Origin: JBAWXE01 sp037144255
Lineage (GTDB): Bacteria; Bacteroidota; Bacteroidia; Chitinophagales; Chitinophagaceae
Length of the DNA stretch: 64,000 nucleotides
Direction: 5' to 3'
Assembly (NCBI GenBank): GCA_037144255.1
Contig: JBAWXE010000004.1
Location: 9,625-73,624, forward strand
Made by a program: the position numbers and the translations under genes. Below the pieces are notes generated by a model. The model made no database searches and was not told the origin of the DNA. It saw nothing but the letters and a program-made list of their open reading frames with translations. This document shows, piece after piece, positions 1-8,119 of the stretch (position 1 is its first letter; each line of letters begins with the position of its first letter).

Positions 1-1170
1 AGTAATGATTTTTGCAATAGTTTGTGCACTAGTTGGTGTATTAATGGTATTGATTTTTATTAGAAAGTTATTTCTAATGTCAAGAAAATTCTGATAGCCA
101 CCCTTTTGAGTTAGCAATCTGATATTATTTTCCAAAACTTCAGCTGTATCAGCAACAGGTAAAATATTTGAAGAATTAATTGTTGTAAGATCCTTACCAA
201 AATTGGGATTGCCAAAAACTACCGGCACTCCTTTAATAGCAGATTCAAAGGCAGTCATAGACCATGCTGTTACTAAAACAAAACACCTATCTAACACAGA
301 ATCCATGGACTCATTATTAACAATACTTACATTTGAGACTTTCTCATTCATGAAAATATCAGCATACCTTTGGCTATTATCTCTTGGATGAACTTTTATG
401 ATAAAATTGAATTCGGGCAAATGCTTGATACATTGCTGAATCATAGCGATATATTCATTGTATAATTGTTCATCTTCTGTACCTTGCACAGGCTGAGTAG
501 CTATGCATATTGTATTTCTTGTTGCAGAATATTCATATTTATGCTCTTCGAAAGAACTGATAAGATTATCCCAAGCAGGGTTTCCAGTTGCTATATATTT
601 CTTGAAGGCACTCAAACAAAAAAAATCGGACCATAATAAATGTGTAGCATTATCCTTATAAGTATACCAAGGATTTGACGCCAAAATTGGAACTTTAAGT
701 ATATATCTGTAAAACAAATAAGAAAGCTTTTCTTTAGTACTATATTTAATTTCCACAAATGGCCTTAAAGCAGATTGTTGAATTACAAATAGTTTTTTGT
801 GTGCAAAAAAGGTATTGCAAACTTTAAAAACATCCGTTGCATCAGATCCTAATATAATTGCGTCAGGATTGATTTTATTAATAAGAGATACTATCCTTTT
901 GGTCTTATGCTTCAATCCAAACAACTCATCAACTTTAGATTTGTTATTATTAGCATTCATTTTTTCAGGAATATAATCGACCTTATCGAAATGCGCTTTC
1001 AAACTATCTATTTTCTTTTCATAATCCGTTACCAAAACACTATGCATCTTATATTCAGTATCTAAATAAATACGGATAGCATTCTGAATCTTATCAGCTA
1101 TTGGGATATAAATAGGATTTGACAAGTAATGAAGGGAGGGTATAAATAATATTACTTGATTCTTACTCAA
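1..1170 (-). CDS. GT-B-like surface polysaccharide enzyme (partial, cut by window edge)
   Basis: An uninterrupted minus-strand frame of 390 codons runs off the left edge, so the C-terminus is missing. It starts at a TTG whose last two bases overlap the TGA of the upstream oxidoreductase gene; an in-frame TAA directly precedes the TTG, so nothing longer is possible. The protein opens with a hydrophobic strand (VILFIPSLHYL) and later has FIIKVHPRD and a region TAWSMTAFESAIKGVPVVFG. The last resembles the donor-site region of GT-B enzymes such as CDP-glycerol glycerophosphotransferases and polysaccharide glycosyltransferases, where a Glu/Ser-rich motif sits before a Gly-Pro-Val strand. It is the last visible gene of the nonulosonic-acid sub-operon and probably transfers or processes that sugar. 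The family assignment is an inference from fold-like motifs; the substrate is unknown. Confidence 0.6.
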   Translation of the reverse strand, partial: MSKNQVILFIPSLHYLSNPIYIPIADKIQNAIRIYLDTEYKMHSVLVTDYEKKIDSLKAHFDKVDYIPEKMNANNNKSKVDELFGLKHKTKRIVSLINKINPDAIILGSDATDVFKVCNTFFAHKKLFVIQQSALRPFVEIKYSTKEKLSYLFYRYILKVPILASNPWYTYKDNATHLLWSDFFCLSAFKKYIATGNPAWDNLISSFEEHKYEYSATRNTICIATQPVQGTEDEQLYNEYIAMIQQCIKHLPEFNFIIKVHPRDNSQRYADIFMNEKVSNVSIVNNESMDSVLDRCFVLVTAWSMTAFESAIKGVPVVFGNPNFGKDLTTINSSNILPVADTAEVLENNIRLLTQKGGYQNFLDIRNNFLIKINTINTPTSAQTIAKIIT

Positions 1171-2123
1171 TTAGAATAGTTTGATATTCTTTTATAAAAC
1201 TCGCAATTATTATAATGCTCTTCTATAGTGCACATGTTTTTGTGACCACCCTGTATAAATGCAATTAACTGTTTATACAATCCGGGTTTAAAATCAATAT
1301 CAATTTGATTATCAATATCAACTTTTTCAATTTGTATACTTCCAAGCTTTTGAATATGTACGTCCTCTAAAGGTTTTAATATGATACGGTGTTTTTCAGT
1401 TAGCAATTCAACACCCCAGCGACCAGCACTTTGCCAATTAGAATGGTAAGTGAAGAGTGCATTATTTTGTGAAATACCAGCGCCGCAAAATATTGCAGCA
1501 GACGGATGCCAATCGAAACTGCCGCTATGGAAACATTCCATTTTTTGAGGGACACCACCTATATGAAAAGCGAGGTCGACAACATGTGTAGAATTTCCTA
1601 GAAACAAATGTGCCAGCATCTCTGGTGATTTTTTTAACTCTAGAAATTTATGGGTCCACTCCGTAAATTCAAAATGGAATGATTTGATGCCACCATCACT
1701 CTCAATAATTTCTCTAGTCTTTTCAACACTAGAATAAAATCTTCGATTATATGCAACAAATACATTTTTACGAAGTGATGTTGCTAATTCATACACCTTT
1801 TTAATATCGTCTAAATATAGACCAGCAGGTTTTTCAACTAAAACATTCTTAATTTCTGTATTGAACAATGAAAAACAATTCTCCGCCAAAACATCTATAC
1901 CAGTAGCAACAATGGCATGTGTGAAATTAGAACCATAGTGTTTTAAGTATTCGTCTAAACCTCCTGAAACAATATCTATTCCAGTTTTTGCCTTATAAGT
2001 AGCAGCACTCTCTTTACCTCTTCCAACTACCACCATATCGTAACCCAAATGCTTTATTACTTTAGCATAATCAACAGCCATAGGCCCTGCTCCAATTAGT
2101 AGTAGTCTTATGTTATTGGACAT
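1167..2123 (-). CDS. Gfo/Idh/MocA-family oxidoreductase
   Basis: A 318-aa NAD(P)-dependent sugar oxidoreductase. The N-terminal Rossmann fold begins with LLLIGAGPMA, and the catalytic-lysine motif is VEKPAG at about residue 99. The C-terminal half has the usual alpha/beta substrate domain, with the conserved His in STHVVDLAFH. It overlaps the upstream oxidoreductase by 16 nt and the downstream partial gene by 3 nt, so translation is probably coupled. The position after neuA-neuB-neuC suggests it oxidises or reduces a nucleotide sugar, or modifies a nonulosonic acid, for the surface polysaccharide. The exact substrate cannot be read from the sequence. Confidence 0.85.
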   Translation of the reverse strand: MSNNIRLLLIGAGPMAVDYAKVIKHLGYDMVVVGRGKESAATYKAKTGIDIVSGGLDEYLKHYGSNFTHAIVATGIDVLAENCFSLFNTEIKNVLVEKPAGLYLDDIKKVYELATSLRKNVFVAYNRRFYSSVEKTREIIESDGGIKSFHFEFTEWTHKFLELKKSPEMLAHLFLGNSTHVVDLAFHIGGVPQKMECFHSGSFDWHPSAAIFCGAGISQNNALFTYHSNWQSAGRWGVELLTEKHRIILKPLEDVHIQKLGSIQIEKVDIDNQIDIDFKPGLYKQLIAFIQGGHKNMCTIEEHYNNCEFYKRISNYSN

Positions 2124-3091
2124 GTAGTATGTATTTTACCTGTAATAGTATTTATATGTTGCAATAATGCACTAATAAATGAAACATGAAGGGATGATGA
2201 ACTATTATACGTAGGTAGATCGCAAGTCGCTTTTGATAAAAGATCCTCAGCTAAAATACCACTCAATTTACTTTGGTATAATGGTTGGAAAGTTTCTCTC
2301 AATTCATATTTCCAATTTGTAGCCTCATTAGCAACAAGTACATCCGCGCAATCTCCTTCATTTATCAATATACGTTTGGTGGGTGTAGAAAATAGAATAT
2401 GTGTAGGTACTATATGAGTATCGAAACAACTAAGAGTATAACTATTACCTTTAATATCATTACCTGTTAAAGTACCTGTAAATTCAACAAAACCGCTTCT
2501 TTTACTATCTAATATTTTAGCATCCAGACATTGAGTATTAACTGCCAATTCTGTAGATGAGGTAATAAAAGCATATAGATCTAAAAAGTGTAAAGCATTA
2601 CAAGCCAAGCCCCAATTATTGCCAATGACATTCATATTGATATGAGTCTCAGTACCAATCTCTGTTTGTAGATCTTTATAAAACTGTTGCATTCTACGCG
2701 GATGATTTACCCAAGCAGATACGTTCTTATTGACAAGCAATTTTGATACAGCTTCATAATCTTCAATTTTCTGAAAGAGTACTTTCTCTAATATCAAATA
2801 CTTCACGTTTATAGTAGATAGTAATTGCTCTACGACTGCTCTTCTTACATTTGAACTTGTAGCAACTATTGCAACATCTATATCTGCAAAAACATCATTA
2901 ATGCTATTATGTAATGTAAGTAAATGTTCTGCAGCAGGAGTCACTTCCTCGTACCTCTTTCTAGCTAGATCTAAAGATTCATTTGAAGGATCTATTAATT
3001 GAATATTCAGAGGTATTTTTGACAAAGCAAGACCCTGTAAATGTCTACTTCCAATTTGCCCTGCACCTATCAATGCTACATTATTTCTCAT
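2108..3091 (-). CDS. Gfo/Idh/MocA-family oxidoreductase, second copy
   Basis: A 327-aa protein with an N-terminal NAD-binding motif (ALIGAGQIGSRHLQ) and an EK dipeptide at the family's catalytic position (ILEKVLF, about residue 100). The usual Pro after the lysine is replaced by Val, so catalysis may differ from typical members. NHPRRMQQFY fits the substrate-binding helix of the family. It lies 26 nt downstream of neuC and overlaps the next oxidoreductase by 16 nt. It is clearly divergent from that neighbour, so this is not a recent tandem duplication. The pair may act consecutively on one sugar. The role is inferred from context only. Confidence 0.82.
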   Translation of the reverse strand: MRNNVALIGAGQIGSRHLQGLALSKIPLNIQLIDPSNESLDLARKRYEEVTPAAEHLLTLHNSINDVFADIDVAIVATSSNVRRAVVEQLLSTINVKYLILEKVLFQKIEDYEAVSKLLVNKNVSAWVNHPRRMQQFYKDLQTEIGTETHINMNVIGNNWGLACNALHFLDLYAFITSSTELAVNTQCLDAKILDSKRSGFVEFTGTLTGNDIKGNSYTLSCFDTHIVPTHILFSTPTKRILINEGDCADVLVANEATNWKYELRETFQPLYQSKLSGILAEDLLSKATCDLPTYNSSSSLHVSFISALLQHINTITGKIHTTCPIT

Positions 3092-3117
3092 CTCTATTTA
3101 CTATCTAAAAATTAAGA

Positions 3118-4239
3118 TCATAGATCTTTAAATTTTTTCTGCTTACTGATGTTCCAAAAATTATCACTATTTAATGTCTCAAAAAATAGGACATCGCTAT
3201 TCCCCTTACCAAACAAATTAACCTTTTTGAATTCTGATTTTTTAGCTGTGTGTATTGACTTTTGGATATCCTCAGTACCATATCCACAATTAATTATATC
3301 ATTATGGAGAGCTCGGTTTTGTTGCCTAGTCCCTATATTCACTGCGGGTAAACCATAATATGGTGCCTCTCTAATACCAGCACTGGAATTACCAACAAGA
3401 AAGCGAGCGTTCTCCAACAGTACCAAAAAGTATTCAAAACGAATAGAAGGAAAAATTCTAAAATTTGGATTACCTTTTAACCTTTCATATTCGTGCAAAA
3501 TTGCAGAAGAACCCAAATCATTGTTAGGAAAAATTACAATATAATTATCGTTGGATGCAAGTAAAGCGTCTACAAACTGCATGCTATACTTCTGCATGTA
3601 TTCTACCTCTGTAGTAACAGGGTGGAATAATGCTACTGCATATTCATCAAAGTTTATATCGTACCTTTTCTTTACTTCATCTATACTTGGTAAATTAGAA
3701 GATAACATAGCATCAACATCTGGAGAACCAATAACGTATATGTTCTCTTGTAACTCTCCCATTTGTATCAAACGTTTCTGAGCTAGTTCGTTGGATACAA
3801 AGTGAATATGACTCATCTTGCTTACTGCATGACGAATAAGTTCATCAATAGTCCCTGATACCTCGCCACCTTCAATATGAGCTACAAGTATATTATTCAA
3901 GGAACCTACAATAGCACCGGCTAATGCCTCAACCCTATCTCCATGAACTACTATCAGGTCTGGTTTGAATTCTTTAACATAATTTGACAAACCTTCAATG
4001 GTTTTTGCCAAATTATTGTCCATAGAGCTTTCAGAGGTATGATTAATATACTTGTAGATCTGTTTATAACCACACTTTTCAATTTCAGCCACAGTATACC
4101 CATACTTTGCTTGCATATGCATACCTGTCACGAAAATATGCACATCAAATTCTTCAGATCTTGTAGTGATCTCTATCAATGATTTCAGTTTACCGAAATC
4201 TGCCCTTGTACCTGTGAGAAAAACTATTTTTTTGCTCAT
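3118..4239 (-). CDS. neuC: UDP-N-acetylglucosamine 2-epimerase, hydrolysing (NeuC/LegG type)
   Basis: A GT-B-fold hydrolysing 2-epimerase that releases ManNAc, or the 6-deoxy-diacetamido equivalent, from UDP-sugar as the first committed step of sialic- or legionaminic-type acid synthesis. Diagnostic segments are FLTGTRADFGKL at the N-terminus, VVHGDRVEALAGA, HIEGGEVSGTIDE and VGNSSAGIREAPYYG. I choose the ATG at 4239, which shares ATGA with the stop of neuB; a GTG at 4257 would add six residues that do not resemble the family. The length of 373 aa is normal. The product should feed NeuB encoded just upstream. Whether the natural substrate is UDP-GlcNAc or UDP-bacillosamine-like cannot be decided. 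Confidence 0.88.
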   Translation of the reverse strand: MSKKIVFLTGTRADFGKLKSLIEITTRSEEFDVHIFVTGMHMQAKYGYTVAEIEKCGYKQIYKYINHTSESSMDNNLAKTIEGLSNYVKEFKPDLIVVHGDRVEALAGAIVGSLNNILVAHIEGGEVSGTIDELIRHAVSKMSHIHFVSNELAQKRLIQMGELQENIYVIGSPDVDAMLSSNLPSIDEVKKRYDINFDEYAVALFHPVTTEVEYMQKYSMQFVDALLASNDNYIVIFPNNDLGSSAILHEYERLKGNPNFRIFPSIRFEYFLVLLENARFLVGNSSAGIREAPYYGLPAVNIGTRQQNRALHNDIINCGYGTEDIQKSIHTAKKSEFKKVNLFGKGNSDVLFFETLNSDNFWNISKQKKFKDL

Positions 4240-5282
4240 TTTTGAATATCGTCCCACCCTAATTGAGTGTCCTTTGTTATTTTTCGTGTAGCCTTTTTGC
4301 CAAGAATTGAATTAAACTCCTCTGCAAGTATCTCGCCAGTACCCGGGCGCTTTACCCATATGTTCTTCATCGTGAATTCATCCCCTATATTGATATCATC
4401 TATAGATACTACTGTTGCATATGCGAAGTCTATAGTTGGTTGTTCCTCTTTTACAGGACCCTTCACCCCACCTCGTTCTGCTTTAAGTATTTTAGACCCA
4501 ATTATTAATTCACTCATAGCCTTTGGATCCATAGAGCAAACAATATCTGGCCCAGGTCTATTCATACTATCCGTAAAATGTCTTTCTAGAATAGAAGCCC
4601 CTAATGCCACTGCACCCAAACATGCCAAATTATCCGTAGTATGGTCAGAAAGGCCAACTACTGCGTCTGGGAATTCGCTTTCCAACTGTACCATTGCTCC
4701 CAGTCTTACTAGATGAGGTGGAGTTGGATAAATATTGGTACAATGTAACAGTGCATATGGTACTTTATTATTTCTGAAAATAGCTACCGCTTTATGGATA
4801 CTTTCAATTGAATTCATGCCCGTACTAAGGATAATAGCCTTTCCAAATTTCGATATATGCTCTAGCAAAGGATAATTATTACACTCTCCAGAACCAATCT
4901 TATATGCTGCTACATTCATTCTTTCTAATCTATCAGCAGCTGCACGAGAAAAAGGTGTACTAATAAAAATCATCCCTTTACTCTCAACATAACTCTTAAG
5001 CTTTATTTCATCTTCCTCAGACAATGAACAACGCTCCATGATCTCATATATAGAAACATCAGCATTTCCGGGTATTACCTTTTTTGCAGCGGCACTCATC
5101 TCATCTGCAACAACATGGGTTTGATGTTTTACAATCTCAGCTCCTGCACTATGCGCAGCATCTACCATTTCGAAAGCCACTTTCAAGGATCCTTCGTGAT
5201 TAATACCAATTTCTGCAATTACAATAGGGTCGTAATCATAACCAATTTTACGACTTGAAATTTCTATAAATGGTTTTTTCAT
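4236..5282 (-). CDS. neuB: N-acetylneuraminate synthase-like (nonulosonic acid synthase)
   Basis: A 348-aa enzyme that condenses an N-acyl-mannosamine-type sugar with phosphoenolpyruvate to give a nine-carbon nonulosonic acid. The TIM-barrel domain (about 15-275) carries IAEIGINHEGS, VKHQTH, STGMNS and GLSDHT. The C-terminal SAF/antifreeze-like domain (about 285-345) contains WVKRPGTGEI and LGKKATRKI, as in NeuB, LegI and PseI. Both ends overlap their neighbours by 4 nt (ATGA), giving a tightly coupled neuA-neuB-neuC set. In the NeuB/LegI/PseI superfamily this protein reads more like NeuB/LegI, but substrate specificity is not certain. Confidence 0.9.
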   Translation of the reverse strand: MKKPFIEISSRKIGYDYDPIVIAEIGINHEGSLKVAFEMVDAAHSAGAEIVKHQTHVVADEMSAAAKKVIPGNADVSIYEIMERCSLSEEDEIKLKSYVESKGMIFISTPFSRAAADRLERMNVAAYKIGSGECNNYPLLEHISKFGKAIILSTGMNSIESIHKAVAIFRNNKVPYALLHCTNIYPTPPHLVRLGAMVQLESEFPDAVVGLSDHTTDNLACLGAVALGASILERHFTDSMNRPGPDIVCSMDPKAMSELIIGSKILKAERGGVKGPVKEEQPTIDFAYATVVSIDDINIGDEFTMKNIWVKRPGTGEILAEEFNSILGKKATRKITKDTQLGWDDIQK

Positions 5283-5974
5283 AACAAATAAGAAAAGGTG
5301 TCAAGATTATTTTTAATAGTAAATTCCCCCCAGTCAAAATCACGTTGCTCATCAATGTCAACAATTGGAAAATGTTCATCAACCTCATAGGCTAAAACAC
5401 ACTTACCAAAAATATCTTCTTGATCTAATATCAAGGCACTACGAGTAATATAACATAAGCCATTTTCAAAATATTGTGCTTTTAGATCCTGTGACCTTTG
5501 TCCGGGTAGATAGTTTGAAGGCACAAAAAGATCATTTTCAATATTTCCTAATTTCATTCTGCTGCGTGTAACACTTATTACTGAATCAGCATCCGGATGC
5601 TTATTAATAAGCGCCATACACTCATTAAAAAGGCTTTGTGGTCTTAAAGGATTTGTGACCTGTAAAGTAGTTACGGTATCAAACTCTATTCCTTGTTTAG
5701 CATATGACAACAATACATTTTTTAATGCTGATGCGGTAGTTGCATGTTCACCTGAAATTTCAGATGGCCTATCTATCACTTCTACCCCCATATCTAATGC
5801 AATTCTTTTGATTTTTTCATCATCAGTAGAAACTACTATTTTAGAAATTTCAGATTGCAATTTTGCATACTTAATGGTATATGCAATAAGTGGATTCCCA
5901 GCAAATGGCTTAATATTCTTCCCTGGAAGTCTTTTTGATCCGCCTCTAGCAGGGATAATTACGATATTTTTCAT
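5279..5974 (-). CDS. neuA: CMP-nonulosonic acid cytidylyltransferase (NeuA-like)
   Basis: Activates the nonulosonic acid with CTP to the CMP sugar used by glycosyltransferases. The N-terminal nucleotide-binding motif IIPARGGSKRLPGKNI is diagnostic of CMP-sugar (NeuA/KdsB-type) transferases, followed by TTLQVTNPLRP and a C-terminal acidic FPIVDIDEQRDFDW segment. The ATG at 5974 is preferred over a GTG at 5989, because the conserved motif starts three residues in. The length of 231 aa is typical. The stop overlaps the neuB start by 4 nt. The gap to the aminotransferase gene upstream is about 50 nt, so this may be one transcript. Confidence 0.9.
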   Translation of the reverse strand: MKNIVIIPARGGSKRLPGKNIKPFAGNPLIAYTIKYAKLQSEISKIVVSTDDEKIKRIALDMGVEVIDRPSEISGEHATTASALKNVLLSYAKQGIEFDTVTTLQVTNPLRPQSLFNECMALINKHPDADSVISVTRSRMKLGNIENDLFVPSNYLPGQRSQDLKAQYFENGLCYITRSALILDQEDIFGKCVLAYEVDEHFPIVDIDEQRDFDWGEFTIKNNLDTFSYLL

Positions 5975-6023
5975 TCTATGGATTGTCACCTTTAGATGTC
6001 AGATTCAAGCGATTACTAAAAGC

Positions 6024-7130
6024 TTAGGCATGGAAGAATGATTTTATCTGCTCGCAGATATAGGATACTTCATCTTTTGTGAGTCCAGGGTACATTGGTA
6101 TACTTAAACAAGTATCAGCTATACTTTCAGCCAATGGAAAATCCCCCTTTTTGAAATTCAGATCCTGATAAGCCTTTTGTAAATGTGGAGGTAATGGATA
6201 ATGTATAAGTGTACCTATTCCATTTTTATTCAAATGAGCTTGCAGCTCATCACGCTTCTGTGTTCTTATCACATATAAGTGATAAACACTTGTTGCATTC
6301 TTAGCAATTATAGGCAATATTAAGTCACCCATATTCTTTAATTGTTCATCAAATTGTCCGGCAATTATATTTCTCTCTCTATTCCAATTATTAAGATGGC
6401 CTAGCTTTACGCCTAATAAACCTGCCTGTAATTCATCTAATCGAGAATTCATGCCTTTTTCATCATTGTAATATTTTTTAGCAGACCCGTAATTTCTAAT
6501 AGTTGTAGCTCTATGATATAATGCTTCATTATCAGTAGTTATAGCACCTGCATCGCCATAAGCTCCTAAGTTCTTTCCTGGATAAAAACTAGTTGAGTTT
6601 ATATCACCAAAACTGCCGGTGAGCTTTCCATTATATGTAGCACCCTGAGACTGTGCGTTATCTTCCACTACAAATAAATTGTGTTTTTTAGCTATCTGCA
6701 TTATTGGATCCATCTCACAGCACTGTCCGTATAAGTGAACTGGCATGATAGCTTTTGTTTTCTTGGAAATCTTAGCTTCAATCTTTGCAGGATCAATATT
6801 ATATGTTGCCGAGTTAGGCTCTACTGGTATAGGAGTAGCTCCCACATAAGATACTGCCAACCAACTAGCAATATATGTATTAGATGGTACGATAACTTCA
6901 TCACCAACTCCAATATTCAAACATCTCAATGCTATAACAATAGCATCAAGGCCATTGGCTACACCAGCACAATATTGAGTATGACTATATCTAGCATACT
7001 CCTTTTCAAATTGCCTTACTCTTTCTCCTAGTATATAATAACAAGAATCAATGAAACTCTCAAAAGTAGTGGACAACTCACTACGTACATCACTGTTGAT
7101 CTTCTTGAATGAAAGAAATGGTATGTTCAT
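6024..7130 (-). CDS. fdtB: DegT/DnrJ/EryC1 sugar aminotransferase (FdtB/QdtB-like)
   Basis: A 368-aa PLP-dependent aminotransferase that makes 3-amino sugars from dTDP-3-keto-6-deoxyhexose. The motifs are VANGLDAIVIALR, VPSNTYIASWLAVSYVGA, PVHLYGQ and VEDNAQSQGA, and the PLP lysine lies in SFYPGKNLGAYGD (Lys186). The TYNIDP and NTYIASWLA forms are characteristic of the FdtB/QdtB branch. The nearby 3,4-ketoisomerase (7479-7889) supplies its expected substrate, which strengthens the call. WbpE or LegC aminotransferases are the closest alternatives. An acetyltransferase relic lies between the two genes. Confidence 0.83.
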   Translation of the reverse strand: MNIPFLSFKKINSDVRSELSTTFESFIDSCYYILGERVRQFEKEYARYSHTQYCAGVANGLDAIVIALRCLNIGVGDEVIVPSNTYIASWLAVSYVGATPIPVEPNSATYNIDPAKIEAKISKKTKAIMPVHLYGQCCEMDPIMQIAKKHNLFVVEDNAQSQGATYNGKLTGSFGDINSTSFYPGKNLGAYGDAGAITTDNEALYHRATTIRNYGSAKKYYNDEKGMNSRLDELQAGLLGVKLGHLNNWNRERNIIAGQFDEQLKNMGDLILPIIAKNATSVYHLYVIRTQKRDELQAHLNKNGIGTLIHYPLPPHLQKAYQDLNFKKGDFPLAESIADTCLSIPMYPGLTKDEVSYICEQIKSFFHA

Positions 7131-7132
7131 CT

Positions 7133-7470
7133 TTATAAATTATGAAAGCCCTTAAACTTATTTAACAAATTATAAAATTCCCTTTTATTGTATATATAAT
7201 AAACACTTTCATCATCGATCTTGTAAACAATAGCACCATAACTAAGATGAAAGTTAATAACATTCTTATTACCTATTCTTGCTTCTGATACTGCCTCATT
7301 CAATCCAAACACATTGAATGCCGTTTGGTATATCAGTATAGCGCTTTCTATTGCAACAAAAAAAGGAGCCTTTTTAGTAATGATCCAGCCCCCCCAATTG
7401 AAGGTACGTTCATGATTATCTATGATAAAGTAATAGTCATTCTGTTTTCTCTTAGATTCTTTTCCCCCAT
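7133..7470 (-). pseudogene. Remnant of a GNAT-type sugar N-acetyltransferase
   Basis: A minus-strand frame open from 7516 to the TAA at 7133-7135 has no usable start codon near its beginning. Its translation contains GGWIITKKAPFFVAIESA, AFNVFGL and GNKNVINFHLSYGA, the C-terminal half of GNAT acetyltransferases that sit beside FdtA/FdtB genes. The first ~50 residues of such enzymes and an internal strand are absent. The ATG at 7470, just after the fdtA stop, is one frame off and stops after 16 codons; one extra G in the G5 run at 7464-7468 would put it in frame and give about 112 residues. The stop lies 2 nt before the fdtB ATG. I call it a degraded or frameshifted gene; phase variation is possible. 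Confidence 0.6.
7389..7395 (-). repeat. G7 homopolymer inside the GNAT remnant
   Basis: Seven consecutive G on the minus strand (C7 on the plus strand) lie in the AAT-TGG-GGG-GGC-TGG segment of the acetyltransferase frame. It is a conspicuous G run for this AT-rich locus, a type of sequence prone to slipped-strand mispairing. Confidence 0.8.
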
Positions 7471-7478
7471 AATAATAA

Positions 7479-7889
7479 CTATTTTCCCCACACTTCTTTG
7501 AATTTACTATAGTCTCTTATATAGTCTGCCTCATTAAATAAAGTAGATGCCAATGCCAGTTGAACTGAAGTGTGCGAATATTGCATAGTATGCCACACAT
7601 TAGGCGGAATGTATAACCCTTTATTGGGTTCATCGAGAATAAAAGTGTTGATCTCTCCATTTCCTGCCTCAGTCGTTACAATAATTCTTCCGGTTACTGC
7701 CACCAATATTTGTTCTGTAACATAATGTGCATGCCTGCCTCTTACTACACTTTCGGGAGTATAGTAAGTCCAGAATACACGTACTTGGTTAAATGGTATC
7801 TTATCGTGCTGCGCTACAGAAATATATCCTATTGAACTTTCCCCCAATCTGGGAAGCATAATTATGTGTGGAGTTTGAAAAGTATTCAT
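7479..7889 (-). CDS. fdtA: dTDP-4-oxo-6-deoxyhexose 3,4-ketoisomerase (FdtA/QdtA/WxcM-like)
   Basis: A 136-aa cupin that converts dTDP-4-keto-6-deoxyglucose to the 3-keto isomer, the substrate of the FdtB-type aminotransferase two genes on. The family signature is clear: VFWTYYTPESVVRGRHAHY with the metal/substrate His pair, LYIPPNVWHTMQYS, and the C-terminal YIRDYSKF. The length matches FdtA. FdtA (galacto) and QdtA (gluco) isomerases cannot be separated by eye, so the product could be Fuc3N or Qui3N. The gene starts after a 230-nt AT-rich gap and so could have its own promoter, but I found no convincing two-box match there. Confidence 0.85.
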   Translation of the reverse strand: MNTFQTPHIIMLPRLGESSIGYISVAQHDKIPFNQVRVFWTYYTPESVVRGRHAHYVTEQILVAVTGRIIVTTEAGNGEINTFILDEPNKGLYIPPNVWHTMQYSHTSVQLALASTLFNEADYIRDYSKFKEVWGK

Positions 7890-8119
7890 TGTTATTTATT
7901 TAGAAATCAAGATGCTGAAACAGCAACAAAACATTCTGCAATTAGTTATTTACATCTTTTAAATAATCATTACGAAAATCAATTTCGTTTTCAAATTCTC
8001 ACATTGGTATTTCAATTCTCATTCTCAAACTCATGGTTTCAAAATAAATAATATTATACCCAACAAATTAAAAATTCTATAAAAAATAATAAACGATATT
8101 TACTGATAAAATCAATTCA
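7890..8119. other. AT-rich intergenic spacer upstream of fdtA
   Basis: A 230-nt spacer with no coding frame. A short inverted repeat ACGAAA/TTTCGT (7972-7977 and 7983-7988, 5-nt loop) is the only structure seen. It may hold the terminator of the wbpB-like gene's neighbour or the fdtA promoter, but neither is well supported. Confidence 0.4.
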
